A stretch of 64,000 bases of DNA from Blasia pusilla (GCA_050084515.1 CM114271.1:38192001-38256000); one strand, 5' to 3'; shown: positions 13,240 to 26,825, counted from the stretch's first letter. Program-made: numbers and translations. Notes: generated by a model from the sequence alone, not told the origin.

Positions 13240-13800
13240 TCATAATTTTGTGACCTTTACCACTACATGAACTAGGTAAATACAAATTTCCTCTTGTATT
13301 GGGAAAATTACCATTCCCTCCAATGGGTAAACATAATTTACCATTCTTTGTGATGGGAAAATTACCATGTCCTCCAAGGGGTGACAGAATTTACCACCCT
13401 TGGAAATGGATAAATTAATCAATGAAGTAAATGGTGTTCTTTCAATTTAGTAATTTAGTAGTGTCTAGTAGGGGTGGTAATGTTCTAGTAACATTTTCAC
13501 CCCTTGAAGGTGGTAATATATTTCTATCACCTTTGGGAAGAGGCAACTTTATCACTCTTATACATAGGTAAATTTTTTCCACCTTAGTTTTGTAGTACTT
13601 TACCTCCACTAAGGGATGATAAAACTATTATTACCACCATGAGATGTTGTAATTTACTACATTTGATAGGTGGTAAACGATGACATTTTTTCCTCATTCT
13701 CGGGGTGATAATTTGTACGACATGTGAGCAGTGGTAAAATAAAACGCTACATTTTGATGGTTTTGGGTGGTTATTTACCACCCCTTAGGGATCGTGTCAC
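13240..13800. repeat. Degenerate GGTAA / TTACC repeat field
   Basis: About fifteen imperfect occurrences of ggtaaatt, ggtggtaa, taccacc and tttacc, in both orientations, spaced roughly 30-60 bp, often next to a cccctt or aagggg block. The pattern covers about 550 bp and stops sharply at both ends. It looks like an old minisatellite of a partly palindromic unit. No protein frame runs through it. Confidence 0.6.
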
Positions 13801-14569
13801 AACCAAGGTTGCGCACGGATAAAGTTAGTGTTAGAAAACTTATGTCCGTCCCTAGGATGGACATGTTCATGTGGGACCGTCTCACCTTCAACATAGATCC
13901 AGGCTTCGGCAACCTGCACCCAATCTAGTGATCCGTTGTCCATTCTTGCCACCCGTTCTGCAACCCTTACCAAGTCCGCGAAGGCCCGTATTGAGCCAAC
14001 CCATGGCTTGCACCAAGCCTACCTAGCCCGCACCCGCCCGCTCAAGGCGGGCTTAAGGCTTGCACAAGCCCCTCGGTTGGCCTGTGTGGTCAATGGCGTT
14101 GTTACGGCGAGCTTGGTGGATTATCTTGGATTTTACATGAGAAAGACGAGAGAGGGGTAAGGGAATTTTTTTGTGTAGGTGGGCATCCAAGTTGGCTCTC
14201 TTAAGATCCCTCAACGTCTTTTTGTGTACGTGGTTTATTTATTTGTGCAAGTGTTGCATTTTCTTTGCACAATGCAGAGGCCATCCTTGTCGGGATTGGG
14301 TACATGGATCCATGAGAAATAGGAGAACATAACCACCAATGGCACTTTTGGCTGTAAGGCCACACGCCGTGATAGGTGGGTAGCACAATTTAGAACTATG
14401 TTGTGGTAGTGGGTCAACCATGTAGTGCCAATACGGTTGTGATCACCAACCTTGTTTGATACTAAGTAAAGAGAGTGAGTTTTTGGCCAACCAAGAATTT
14501 ACTAACCAAATCCTATGATGATTTCCCAATTATTAATTAGGATATGTCTTTTTGACATAAGAGTTTCTA
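13801..14569. other. No gene recognised
   Basis: Contains a short C-rich stretch (about 13900-14090) rich in cccgc and agccc words, then AT-rich DNA. No recognisable frame. Confidence 0.5.
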
Positions 14570-16440
14570 TGACTTGTGGTTTCATGGCCATGCGACGCAT
14601 TTGGTCGTGATTTTGTACAAGATACGGCCACCCACAATGAGTTTTTGACTAAGGACGAACTCACTCGTATTGTGCCAACATGGATGATCCACTCCAATGT
14701 TCCACAAAAAAGTTCTAGAGGTTATGATATACATGTTGATGTTGATTGGAAGTCTGCATCCACTAACGGAAGATTTGACTTGTTGTTTGCGGAGATTTTT
14801 GTGCCACGAAGGGATAAATAATCTTTGACCATGTAGAGGAGTGATGGCATGCGCGTTCAGGTTATCCATTTAAGCTTTATTCTTCCACTTCTCTCTTGAA
14901 TGAGGATGTTGGGTATTGGATAGAACTTGCAATAGAGCCTATGGAGATGATGGATTGGATAAGTGTGGGGGGAGTTGTGATAGTGTGGTATAGTGAGGAT
15001 CTCGATTGTATACCCTTTTTAAGAGGAGAGTTTTGTGAGATTAGGGAGATTTCTCAAGTAGGGGTCTTTTGTATGACCTAAAGTCACCAGTAGCTTATGT
15101 GAACCAATATGGAATACGAACCTGAACATGAGGCTTGGGGTGAGCTCAAGTATTTGAGTGCATGAGACATGACTTCCGTTGTATGGTTATTAGCTTAAGT
15201 GAGATATTGAGGAGTATGAAAGGCTCAAGGCAATTGTTTGAATGTATGAGGAAAGGTTGTCATATCAATGTTCTTCCAAGGTTCAAAATAAGTGGGTAGT
15301 TCAAGGAGTAGTGGAGGAGTTACGTGGGCTGGAATGAGTTCTCGGAGGGTTTTGAGTGGAAACCCTCCAAGGCTTACATTTGGGGTTGTGTCTTCATCAA
15401 TGGACAACATGCACATTAATGAGACCATGGAAAAGAAGAGTATTGTATGGGGACACAAGGATAATATGGCATGTGATTATTTTTGAGTGTGTTTGGCGCC
15501 ATCGATGTAGATGAATTCATCCAAGATTTCAACACATGATGTGATTTTCAAGGGATATGAGTCCTGATGTGGTTCAACTCTTCCATGTTTTTGAAGGGTT
15601 TTATAATAATTATCATGATTTCCAATGTTTACATGCACTAGGGATTGACATGTGGAGGGTATTTTGGGCTCCAATGTATGTATCCACTCGTGGTCATGAG
15701 GATTATGAAGGGTTAGTGATGAAGGCTATACCAAGACCATCAGACCATGGAATAGTTGGAGATGATGTCAATGTTCGTAGCAAAGTGGACGAGACTACCC
15801 ACAAAAGAGGACCACCTAGTCTTATCCCAATGCTTGATAGCCTGTCTTAGAGTTGGAGAGGGTCTATTAGGGCGTGCAAACCAAAAAATTGAAGAGCCTA
15901 AAATATTTTCAATAGAGATTGGGTGAGTCTTGGAGAGGCATTTGTGCCCATGTAAAATTGATTATTGCTTCTCATGGACTAAGATAGAAAAATGCATACC
16001 TTCCATTATTGGTATGGGATTTTGGATTAAGGGCTATGATAGAGAGTTTGGGATGTGATGTTGCTACATAACAAAAAGTCCACCTTAAAGATGATCTTTG
16101 AGTCAACCAAGCATATTGAGCTCAACATGAGTGAGGAGCAAGTTATGACCTTATGATTTCCACAAGAGCCAACATCTCCATGAGTGTTAGTAGCTCCATA
16201 AATTCTGTATTGTGCACCAAAATATTGCAAGAAACTTGACATGCCTAGAGGAAAGAGCGGATATGTTGAGTCCATGAGGCAATGACCCGCATATACATGC
16301 ATTGGCTAGTAAGAACCGAGGCATCATCAAATAATCGCCATACACATACAGGTTGTAGAGGCTTTGAGCCATTTCAAAATTGGGCCTCAATGGCTATACC
16401 AATGGTTTGATGATATGTGGGGCTTTTGTATTCCCACTCA
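14570..16440 (+). pseudogene. Eroded coding-like stretch of unknown family
   Basis: Plus-strand frames of 60-97 codons follow one another at 14576-14821, 14896-15081, 15292-15486 and 15557-15850, with protein-like composition (acidic and aromatic blocks) but broken by stops and shifts. The neighbourhood suggests a decayed transposable element. I recognise no catalytic motif and assign no function. Confidence 0.3.
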
Positions 16441-17879
16441 TCGGGTGTTGGCTTATGCACACATAGCATAGGGTGTCATTGAAAAGAAACCCTTATTCAA
16501 ATTTTTTTCTTATATCTGAAAATTACCTTTTCAGTTGCAGCTTCCAACTAATGTAAATCTGTATAAAGATGGAGGACAATATTTTTTTTCAGAGTTGCGA
16601 CCCAAAAGAGGTCCTTCCCACTAACAAAAAACAACCCTAACTCAAGTTCCAACTTTGAGCAGTTTGAGTAGTGCTGCTTTTGAACTTTGCTGGACCCATT
16701 TGTAATGGGTAAGAACAAATCAGAGGATCCTTCCAATTCTCACTAAAATTAGAGGATCCATTGTATGTGAAGACCATATCATGCTATATCTAGTACAATT
16801 TACTCTCCTAAAAGGCACATCAACTAACACCAAATCACCATAGGATATGACACTTTGCAACATGTCCAAGCTAATGGGCTTAGAAGGTGGGAGATAGTCC
16901 CCAAACCTTATATAGGCCCTCTCCTCGATAATGATGTCCTTTCAAGCAAGTGTTTTGTCGTAATTGCTTATATTATTGGCTAGGATAGCTTTCAAGGGTT
17001 CCCCATTTTTCTTTGTCTCCGCCCTGAGTACACTATGAGTAGACTAGCCTCCTTTTCTTCATATCTAGTTTTTTATACGATTTTAATGTCAAGAGCTCAA
17101 GGGACTCCATCCAAACCTTCTGAATTTTAATCTCTTGGATATCACACAGTACTTTTCTCATCATGCTCTTGATGGTGTTTCATTACTCAGGCCCACCGCC
17201 ACCCAACCTGGGGGCTTTGAGAGCACCCCACGAAAACATTTCCAGTGGCCAACGCGTCTTGCAGTAGAGAGCATGCCACTAATCAATTTGGGTATTTTAC
17301 CAACAAGACATCCATGCCAAATTGAATCTTTTGGGCATTCATATCCTCCCATTGCAGTAGTGTCTCTTCCTCACCCTACTCTGGATACTAATTAAGTGAT
17401 CTTGCTACCTGCCACAAGTACTCTGAGAAGACCGAATTCCTCATGAAACCAATAGGATCACTTCATGCGAGAGTTCACTAGATCCTCCATGAATTCATGG
17501 CAACAGTGACATCAATTTACATTAAAAGGGAATTCAAACTGGTAAATCAATTCAGTTCTGATAGAGCACCAGGTGTGAACCAATTTGGTTCCACTTCAAG
17601 GATTGACAAATTGCTTGGAAGTCCAAAAGCACCTGTTAATGAAATAGGCGGATGGGTAGTTAGAATAATTTGCTACGTGAGAAGTGACCTCCCAGCATTG
17701 GCTTCCTGCAGAGCTCTCCACTTACAAACCACTACACTTTTATTTGAACTGGTGAGTATTGCCCGAGCTTGCTGCGAAACTTAGGGTTCTTTGACCAGTA
17801 ACCCTATATCCGAGAATAATAGCAGTTTCAAATCTCTGTTCTTTATGGACAATATGCTAGGTCTGCGGATTTGACTGGA
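16441..17879. other. Intergenic DNA 3' of the nucleoside hydrolase gene
   Basis: No recognisable frame. The frames at 17135-17395 and 17497-17784 match nothing known to me. The part nearest 17880 may be 3' untranslated sequence of the minus-strand gene if a more distal poly(A) site is used. Confidence 0.45.
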
Positions 17880-17885
17880 TTTATT
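17880..17885 (-). terminator. Candidate poly(A) signal AATAAA
   Basis: AATAAA on the minus strand, about 35 bases after the stop codon of the nucleoside hydrolase gene. Position and orientation suit a poly(A) signal, but plant signals are loose and the transcript end is not shown. Confidence 0.4.
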
Positions 17886-17917
17886 GTGAAAGCCTTATAC
17901 CTGGCAATTAAAATGAC

Positions 17918-20900
17918 TTAAGCCATCAGCCTCTCTTTCACTAATTTTGCCACTTGAGGAGCATTGACAGTCACAGCCACCTTCACAGTTGGTCTATTGC
18001 ACCAGTCTGTGGGATTCGCCCATCTGAGCCAAACCAGTCATTTATCAGTATGCAAGCAGGAAACGAGTGGCCCTTAAAAACAGTTGATTGAACAAATTGA
18101 GAATTACTCACTTCTTCCTAGTGGTGTTGAAAACAGTGAGTCCTCTACATATTCCTTGTGTTTGTACTCTGACAACACCTTCTTCGTAGGTGAAGAGTGA
18201 CGGATCTATGGCAGCCACCATAGTTGTTGGGTCGTGTAGAAATATGGCTGCAATAGATGATACGATTACATGATCAGCTTAAACACACAAAAGCTTCCAT
18301 CCACGGATTGATTCAATTGTTGCTGCCTACATGCATTTAAGAGAAAACAAGGGTTGGATTTGCTCAGGGGAGTGTAAATGAGCTCTGATCTGAATCTTGT
18401 GGTAATTATACCCAGAGACTAAGAATGTGAGCCTTGAGTACATGATAAGAACAGAGGTCAGTCCCAAGTCCGATAAAGTGTGCAGAACCTAATAAAATAA
18501 TGCCGTACCATCTATTTCATATGCAAAATGATGATAGTCGAAGTAAAACTTTGATACTTTGTGCAAGTAGTTGCCATATTTTCCAGCACTGTTTCCAACC
18601 TCTTCCATCTCCTTGTCTACACATATCAAACACGGTATTATTAATTCATCCGCATCGATCAGGCACTACTTAATGATCACACCCAAACATACAATCTCTT
18701 GAATTTCTTCCACTATCTGCAGCCACCGTCCAACTAGGCCACAGGTTTATGATCACAAGGCTATGACAGGCACTACTTAATCGCCGTCTTGTTCACCCTA
18801 TGGTCGCAAAGTTACGAGAGGCACTAATTGATGAGTAGTCTTTCTCAGAAGAAACTGCTGCACCGGTAAGTGACGTGTATTGGGTTAAGGTGGAGAGTAG
18901 TAAAGAGCTTCTTGGTTGAAAATTGGAAGCTCCGCACCAACACTCTGTAGAGTCAGCACTCACATTATAAGGGAGAATCTCCCTCCTCATGTACCAGCTT
19001 CTTCATATCTTCCTCTGGGTGAATGCATCCCAGTCTCTAGCAAAGTCCAAACCGGACTCAGGGTCTACTGTCAGACGGCACCAACAAGCACTACTTGATG
19101 AGTAGTCTTTGCCCATAGTACCAGGGTGTCAGATCTATAATTGCAAGGCTTTGACAGACACTAGTTAGTGAGTAAGGTGTCTCACTCTGCCTCTTCTGGA
19201 ACAGTCCAACCAGAGCACAAGGCTAGGACTGGTACTACTTGATGAGTAGAGTCTCCACCTCTTCTAGCACCTTCCAACCTGTCCGTAGTAGTGCATAGGG
19301 TACATACACCCCACATCCTAGTTGGAAGGTACTTCATGAGTACAATCACCCAGCCTCTTGTTTGCCTGTCCCTGTCAGGCCAATTCCACTGTGTGAAATG
19401 TAAGACGAGGTTCACACATATTGTGAAACTCGTCAAGGCCAGAGGTCAAAGAGGCAAAAGGCCTCTGCCGATTTGTCAGGTTTCTTTCTGCTCAGGACGT
19501 TGTTTCTCCTGCGAATATATCCACAGCACAAGACAAATTTGCACTATCTACTATAATGTATCCACTAATGTCCCCGCAATCTCGCCTAAAACTGTCTCCA
19601 AGGGACAGTCAAGAAAAAGTTTGAAACAAGCAATGCCATGTCGTATCTCATCATTATAAGATGGAAAAGGGCGTTCCTCATAATCCTTTCATGAATTTTA
19701 TGAGGCAGTCAACTTCCAGTTTCAGACAATCAATGATATGATAGGAAGAGAAGTGATCCCAGATGGTGCAACTTGTCCCAAAAGTTTAAGACACTTCATC
19801 AACTGTCATTGAGTTCTTTAAAATAGCTCAAGAATATAATCTCTCAGAGCATAATGGAAGCTATCCTCGAGCTGAAGATTTACATCATCGTCAATTCCTG
19901 AAACTTGCTGAAATCACAGTGAAAGTATGTTGCTCACTCCTGCAAAGATCGTCCATTTGGAGTGATACAGGAGTCTACCTAGGACGCCCCAGAAAGAGTA
20001 CCACTTGATGCGCAGAGTAACAAAAAAGTGCATCAAAAAACAAGCAGGACAGAAAGTTTCACAGTAAAAGATAATAGCACACCTGTGAAAGCAACTTGAT
20101 GTGTAATGTTGATGCCAATAACTAAAATGTCAGCACCACAAGTGAAGACAATATCCGCTGCTTCAGGATCTCCATACATCTAGGAGAGACGTATCACCTT
20201 GGAGCAATCAGAAAGTAGCTCACTCAGGGCAGAACAGAGCGTTGACAACAACTTGAGCTTAACCATGTAACTCTCCAGAAAAAATGATCTTGGCACTGTA
20301 TGGTGAGCGGTTTCTTTTGTTCAGCTACAGCCTGTGGGTGACGGATTATTTTGAATACTTACATTTGCTTCAGCTGCTGGATTCACATTCCCATTCACAA
20401 AAAATGCACCTCCAAGGACGATGATTTGGCCAACTGTCTTGGCAAAAGTAGGATCATCTTCTACTGCCTGCACACCAGGTTACATTCAACAAGTTATCAA
20501 AAGATCCCAACTGCATATCTTCTTTCAGGTCTCAACTTGTTGAATGGGTTGTAACAGGTGTCTTTGTGTTTGATTTCTATTTCTGGACATCCATTGCGGC
20601 AAGGTGCAATGGTTACAATTTATTTTTATGTACTTTTATTACTTGTCACATTGAGACTTCAACGAGATGACTCATTTGAACTCTAAACCACCTAAAACCT
20701 ACAGATCATAGAACTTAAGTGTCACCTTAAGCTTTGCTGGTGCCAGGACTCAGAAGTTGACAGTAAGGCGTTATACATTACCTCCTAAAGTGCATTCCCG
20801 TAACAAGAGCTCTAATCGTAGGTAGGTCAACACCAGAAAGTTGAAACCAACATTCCTACAGCTGAAAGTTCAAGAGTGACGACTTCTAACACCAGCGAAG

Positions 20901-22649
20901 ATAACAACGAAATTATACCTTGGCAAGGTTTGTTAAGGGTCCCAAAGCCACAATAGTGATCTCGCCAGGATACTCCCTGCATTTTTGTATCAAAAACTCA
21001 GGTGCAGGCTGGGGAACTGCTGACCCGTTTGGAGGAGAAGGATAAGTATTTCCCAGCCCATCTTGTCCATGTACAAAGTCTGCAACATGCTCCTTGACTC
21101 CTCCCTGATTTCAAAGAGGGAAAGTTATTGGGACAGAACTGAGAATCCAAAGATGTGGATAATAATCATTCCTTATACTAAAAAATCTGCTAAGTTCTTG
21201 AACTCAGCACAACAGTCCAGATAATCACATACCCTTAAAGATGTCGACAAGCCTTCCGAAACTGGGACATCCTCCCGCCCAGCCAGCTCACACTAGAGAA
21301 AGAGGAGAGGGAAGCACATTTTTCAGGAGGTCAGGTTTCTCTGAAGAGGTCACACTGCTCACGAGAGTAATTTTCTAGCAAACGTTGAATACATCCTTGC
21401 TTCCTTGCAGTATTCTTTACCACTGGAAAAATCATCATGTTCCACGGAAATAAAATTCTTTACAATTCAACCAACGCAACCGGCATGACTCTGGACTTCA
21501 TCAGATTCATCAGCCGAGGAATGTATTCAACTGTTGGAAGAGGATGAATTTTTAGTGCAATTACACTCCAATCAAAGAATGGATTCCCCAACTGACCAGA
21601 TGAATAGCATTTTGAGTAGCCATTTTGGTGTGAACATTTCCGAAAGTGGTCGTTAGCCCAATGACGTCCAGCTCTGGAGATTGGAAAGCCAGCAAAATCG
21701 CCATTGCATCATCTGTTCACGATCGTACATCGCGTAAGGAAAATCCATTCGAATTCCTTGACGCACACAATTCAGAACTTGCTCAGGGAAAATCAGTTGC
21801 CACTGACTTGGACACGATTTTGGGGTTGTGTGTTCAAATAGAGGAGTGAAGGACGGCAACATAGGCCACCGGCTTCTAATGGGTCGAGTCCGAAATAGCC
21901 ACCAAGTCGGGCGGGCATATATCTCCAGTTCAAACCAGATAGAAGTCCAATGACAGATCATACAATAGGAAAGGCCATAGGTAGTACTGTACACGCCTCA
22001 AAACTGCGAAAGGCTAGATCAGGGTTTGAAATTGTTCACAAAAACTGCTCTTTGATTGTGATGCAGGATTCCGAAATACTGCATGTCCAATCTGATTCCG
22101 TCATTGGGGATCTTGTGGCGTAATGAAGAGTACACCTTTTCCCATCAAGCTACGAACCGAGGCTCTCTAGTGTTCGCTCCATGTTCCGTGGAAAGAACAG
22201 AACCCTTTCCTAAACGGAGCGGCATGAATGAAGACAGCGGAAAACTCAACCCTCAATCCCCCAGAGGGATAAACTGCCAGCCAGCCATTTGCCAATTCCT
22301 GGACTCAACCATACGTACGGAGGCAAACCCCACAATCCCCACTCCTCGTGACCACCTCTGGTCACGATTGGATGAGACGAGAATTAAGAATGTTGTTGAG
22401 TCACTCCATACGACAACGGCACGCGTCCGAGACGGAGCGCGCAATTTTGGAGACGCGATCCCACGAGTCTGAAACCCAATCCAAAGAAACACAATCACGG
22501 CATTTGCCGTCCGTGCTAAACGGTACAATTCACGAGAATGGGCCCATGCAGATGGAGGCAAAGTGGGTACCAATGCCGGGATCAGTGTCGATGATGACCT
22601 TCTTTCTGGTCGGAGGAGGAGCCATAGTTTCTGGCACCGAAGTCGTCAT
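17918..22649 (-). CDS. Nucleoside hydrolase (inosine/uridine-preferring), nine exons
   Basis: Ribonucleoside N-glycosidase releasing ribose and a free base in purine and pyrimidine salvage; plant members act mainly in the cytosol. Exons on the minus strand: 22649-22571, 21712-21597, 21292-21233, 21104-20919, 20467-20363, 20179-20083, 18616-18509, 18247-18112, 18023-17918. All introns are GT-AG and all phases join, giving 330 residues, the usual family length. Near the N-terminus lies the Ca/ribose-binding DTDPGIDDA motif, whose first Asp of DDA is split by intron 1. Later come EYPGEITIVALGPLTNLAK, NPAAEAN followed by MYGDPEAADIV, and FLHDPTT with the conserved His-Asp. No signal peptide. Start choice: the first ATG, 16 codons before IIDTDPG. 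Intron 6 (1466 bp) holds a repeat. I saw no disabling change, so it looks functional. Substrate preference cannot be read from sequence. Confidence 0.95.
18650..19345. repeat. Degenerate minisatellite in intron 6
   Basis: A core close to gcactacttgatgagtag recurs at about 18663, 18771, 18819, 19087, 19157, 19231 and 19326, with a looser copy at about 19998. Copies are followed by a similar tctttc/tctcac/tctccacc segment, and spacing varies from about 50 to 270 bp. It lies inside the largest intron of the nucleoside hydrolase gene and codes for nothing recognisable. Confidence 0.6.
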
Positions 22650-23100
22650 GTTTTCGTTCCACTCCCGCTGCACTCACTCACAGTCCCACACAGGCAACCG
22701 AAGCGCTCCACGGTTTTACTCTGCTCTACAGTTCTCGACTCCACTGTCGCGACTCCGCCTCCTCTCCCTCTTTTGTTCTCGGACCCCAACTCCTCCTTAT
22801 CCTTCAAGCTCCGCGCACCTGCCCCTCCTCCAACACCGCACGCCACGGCATCGGCGGCTGCTGCCTCCCATCGATAAATCGCAAGAAGCACGTGGATCGT
22901 CGACTTCTTACTCCCGTGACTGACAGGGGCCCCGAAAGTACGCTCACTGGGATTCTCCGCCGGCTCGGCTGAGAGTGAGTGAGTGAGTACTCGGGACGGC
23001 GGACGGAGGTCAGAGAGGACGCTCCGTCGGAAGCCTCGTTACGGTACCGAAAAGAGCAAAGGGTCGGGGCTTCATGTGTAGTGAGAGGACGTATTTACGT
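22650..23100 (-). promoter_or_regulatory. CpG-rich promoter / 5' leader of the nucleoside hydrolase gene
   Basis: A short CpG-rich island lies directly upstream of the start codon on the minus strand. On the leader strand it is purine-rich, with gagggagag and gaggag runs. The island extends into intron 1 to about 22200. The open frame ending at 22646 starts with GTG, so I do not treat it as an upstream ORF. Confidence 0.55.
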
Positions 23101-23755
23101 AGCCTTTTAATTATTTTATGAGTGAATGCATGGTCACTATGCTGCGTACTATCATATTTATTGGAAGGATATGTTTTCAACGCGAGCGAAAGTATCCTTA
23201 AGCAGGGTCCAGGTAGTTTTTTTGGCGAGGTCTCTACCGACGAGACGAGAACGGTAATTTTTGATATTTTCCTGAATCCGGTCGAGATACAAATACAAAG
23301 GAGAATTCTATATTCTGCCGGTTTTTGGCCGTTGATTTGCAAAGTGAATCGGCAATTCTAAATGTCTTCCCGTTAGGTCAACACGTAACCCCGGTTCTCC
23401 CCGGACATTATCCTTAAGGTAAGGAAGATGCTCCTTGACTTGATATCGGTTAGGGGTGGAGGAATATTTACGTGGGTTGGTAAACTAGGAGAGGGTTTTG
23501 GGAAAAATGATAAGTAAATTCTAAGGAGATAGAATTTGGAAACTTATATTGTTTTTATTGAACTTCGTAACATGAAGCCACGGAGGTATGGTGTTTCTTG
23601 CTTTGTGAGAAATTCAAGAGTGGGTGAGGTTTGACCTTAGTAAAAGAATTATGGACAATGAGTTGCACTGGGTGGTTGTTGATTTCAGATTTTTTTTTAT
23701 TTAGGTAATCTAAAACCATGATTGATAGAAGATGCGAATGTGAAGTCACATCATT
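23101..23755. other. No gene recognised
   Basis: CpG content falls away from the promoter island. No recognisable frame; probably intergenic. Confidence 0.5.
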
Positions 23756-24200
23756 GAAAATGTTGAGATATGATCACATACCATGCACCTAACAACAAAC
23801 TATTATATATGCCTTGCCACCAAAACTATAATTGGAGTAAGTTGTATGTTCGCTTTACTCCAAAATATTGCAACTCTTCATGGGCGTGTTGCACTAATTG
23901 TGCTCTTTGCAAGGGATGAGGCACCACTCGCTCTCTACATCCTCCCAAACTTGCAAAACATGTGTCCTCTCCTACCTGAACTATTGGGCTTGTTGTAGGA
24001 TCCTATCAAGCTCTCTAGCATCCACTCTGCCTACTATGCTACTAATGCGAAAGTACTCCAAGACTACCTCATCCTCGTGGATATCCCGAGCATCTATTAC
24101 CTCCTCATCGGTCTCTGGATCTAGGGATTCTCCATCCGACCTTGAAGTCAAAGTTGATGTTGTATGGCTCTCGAGATTGCTCTCCATGACCAATGAAACC
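23756..24200 (-). pseudogene. Gypsy integrase-region fragment (D/B family)
   Basis: Aligns along its length, with many changes, to 37020-37440 of element D, which is the linker and the HHCC-domain start of the integrase region. Shared blocks include gcaccact-type and caccatgcacct-type words, and the minus-strand reading MVMESNLESHTTSTLT and DARDIHEDEVVLEY corresponds to GGRDIHDDGVVLEYLR in D. It is a truncated copy with no neighbouring RT or LTR. Confidence 0.65.
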
Positions 24201-24279
24201 TAATAGGTAGATGCATGTGTGGCCTTGAGAAAATTTTGAGAAGTTGCATTTGGGTTAGTATATAGGACTAGGAAGATCT

Positions 24280-24640
24280 TTCGTAAGTCAAAAATAGTAT
24301 AGGAAAGTACTTTAGTAAGAAGAACTTTAGACAAAAGGAAATAATTTAGGAAGAAGTGTTTGTTAAAGAATCTTCATGAAGAATAGTGAAGTTAATCTTA
24401 GTGGAGATTATTTAGAGTCAAGGCCATAAGGAGAAGAAGTCATGAAGACGGTATTAGCTGCAAAGAACTTCCATGAAGACCAAGAAGCTCTTCAAAAAGA
24501 CTCTAGACTCTTTGTGAAGACAAGGGTATGAAGAAGAAGATCTTTTACAAAGACCTTTGTATGAAGATCTTTTAAGAAGCCTATAGTGGAAGAAAAAGAG
24601 CATCTTGTGAAGATGGCTTAAGTTCGGGCCACCAAAGATC
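24280..24640 (+). repeat. Purine-rich GAAGA-type low-complexity stretch
   Basis: Dense in gaagaa, gaagac, gaagatc and aagaag words on the plus strand over about 350 bp. The overlapping minus-strand frame (24454-24906) takes its Leu/Ser/Phe-rich composition from this and is not convincing as a protein. Confidence 0.5.
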
Positions 24641-25073
24641 CTTTTCTTGAAATCTTGAGATTGTAAGGAGATCTCATTTTCCTTGTTGACGACTTGATGT
24701 ATTTGCTTGATAGAGGCATTATCCTCATTGGAGAGAGTGTTTGTGAGGTATTTGATAACTCCAAAGGGAAGACTTGATGAGAGAACATAACTTCTTATAA
24801 GTGATGATCTTTGTACTTGGAGAATCAATGGGAGAATTCTTGAAGTTAGTTCAATTGGAATAGTTAAGTTTGTGCCTCCTAGCTTCTCACACCTAGCGCA
24901 TCCCAAAGTTCCTAGAATGCAAACCTGCGTGCTTGGCTAGAACTTCCTCTCCTCGACCTTGGGTCAATTCCATCCCTATCCACCTCACATCTCTATGACT
25001 ATACCTGACCCTAAACAACTTTGTCCCATGTCGCTTTCTAATTGTGTCACAACCTTCTTAACTTTGCGTAGGC
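24641..25073. other. No gene recognised
   Basis: Ordinary AT-rich sequence between the purine-rich stretch and the LTR-like repeat starting at 25074. Confidence 0.5.
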
Positions 25074-26356
25074 TGTCGTTTCGAGAGCCTTTCTTCGAGT
25101 AAGGGGCAGACCTTCTAGTTGCAGCAGACGTGGTTGATGCAAGTCGAACTCTATAAGAATCTCTCCTTTTTCAGTACAGAATTAGTATCTAAACTCTCCA
25201 TTCTCTCACGACAGAAATTACGAATGGTAGTGCCGAGGCGATCACTTCTTTATAACATGGAACCCCAAAATTCTTAACTATGAAATCCCTCTAAGCTTCT
25301 TTACGTTTGTACACAAGGAAAATAACACAAATAGTGTTAAAACCTACTCGAGCAGGCCTATTGACGTTCATGGATAGCTATATAAGGATATACAAAGTGC
25401 AATCCCATCTCCTTCCGTACGTGACTATAGGAGGAGTCATCAGAGTTGAAGATTACATGACTTGGTTCATGAACGTGTCCCCAAAGTGATAAACTAGATA
25501 GCGAGTGAACCAGTGCCAATCTTTAAAGATAATCTTGACGTGGTACGGGTTAAGGAAAGAAAAATCCGGCACAACTCGTGCTCCACCCTTATCCATACTT
25601 GATAAAAATCCTCTACTCTCTTCTAGAATGGGACTTGGCGGAGTTGCTCTCCCAAGAGGGGTAATCCACTCTCATTGGAAAAATAACAAGAAAAACCATC
25701 CTCTATTTCTAGTATGAATAAATTCATCTAAGATGACAAATCTCTCATCTCCACACATACCATACTCTAGAAAACTCTCAAAGAATAGACCAAGGTCAAG
25801 TTACTCTCTGAAGAGGGATAATCCACTCTCATTGGAAGAGCAAGCAATCCCAAAGCCATACACTCAAGAGTGACACGAGAGACTCAAGATGTGAAGTATA
25901 AGGTGATGAACCCTTGAAGGTCCCTCCTCTTTATATACTCACAAGGGATCCACAAGAGTACGAAATAGGGCTAATCTTATCTTGTGCCACATGGCTTCCT
26001 CTCTAGGCTTAGCCAATCATATTTTGACACAAGTAAATTGCCTCTTATCTCTTCCAAAATCTCCTCTTTTACTTCCTTCATATCTTTCAAATTACCCCAC
26101 CAACCCTAGCCACGAACCAAGACTACTTTTGATTTTGTTTTATTAAAGCACCAACCCCACTACTTTACTTTTCTAATCCCATCTTTTATTTGTTATCTCT
26201 TTTCCTAAAATTAGGGCCCGCACAAATGAGTCATCCTAAAGAGGTTTAAACATGAGAATTTCATTTTCCTAGGCTAATTTATTTAATACTAATAAAACTC
26301 TCTTTAATACTTAATGACAGAGGAGTTTACATTGTGGGTGATTTTACTATACGACA
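25074..26356 (+). repeat. LTR-like repeat C, copy 1 (about 1.28 kb)
   Basis: Begins tgtcgt and ends acgaca, a 6-bp inverted terminal repeat of the TG...CA type. It aligns end to end with 53923-55164 (copy 2), and its right half aligns with 26857-27474 (copy 3). Shared blocks include tcgagagcctttcttcgag near the left end. No ORF for pol proteins inside. The 5 bp at each side (taggc, acact) do not match, so I see no target duplication. Most likely a solo LTR or an LTR of a lost element. Confidence 0.65.

Positions 26357-26825
<469 letters not shown>

Noticed and set aside
22646-22891. Upstream ORF overlapping the nucleoside hydrolase start
   Set aside because: The frame begins with GTG and has no ATG, so a eukaryotic ribosome would not be expected to use it.
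25074-26356. Solo LTR with target-site duplication
   Set aside because: Flanking 5-mers do not match for this copy or for copy 2, so the duplication is not claimed; only the repeat itself is.
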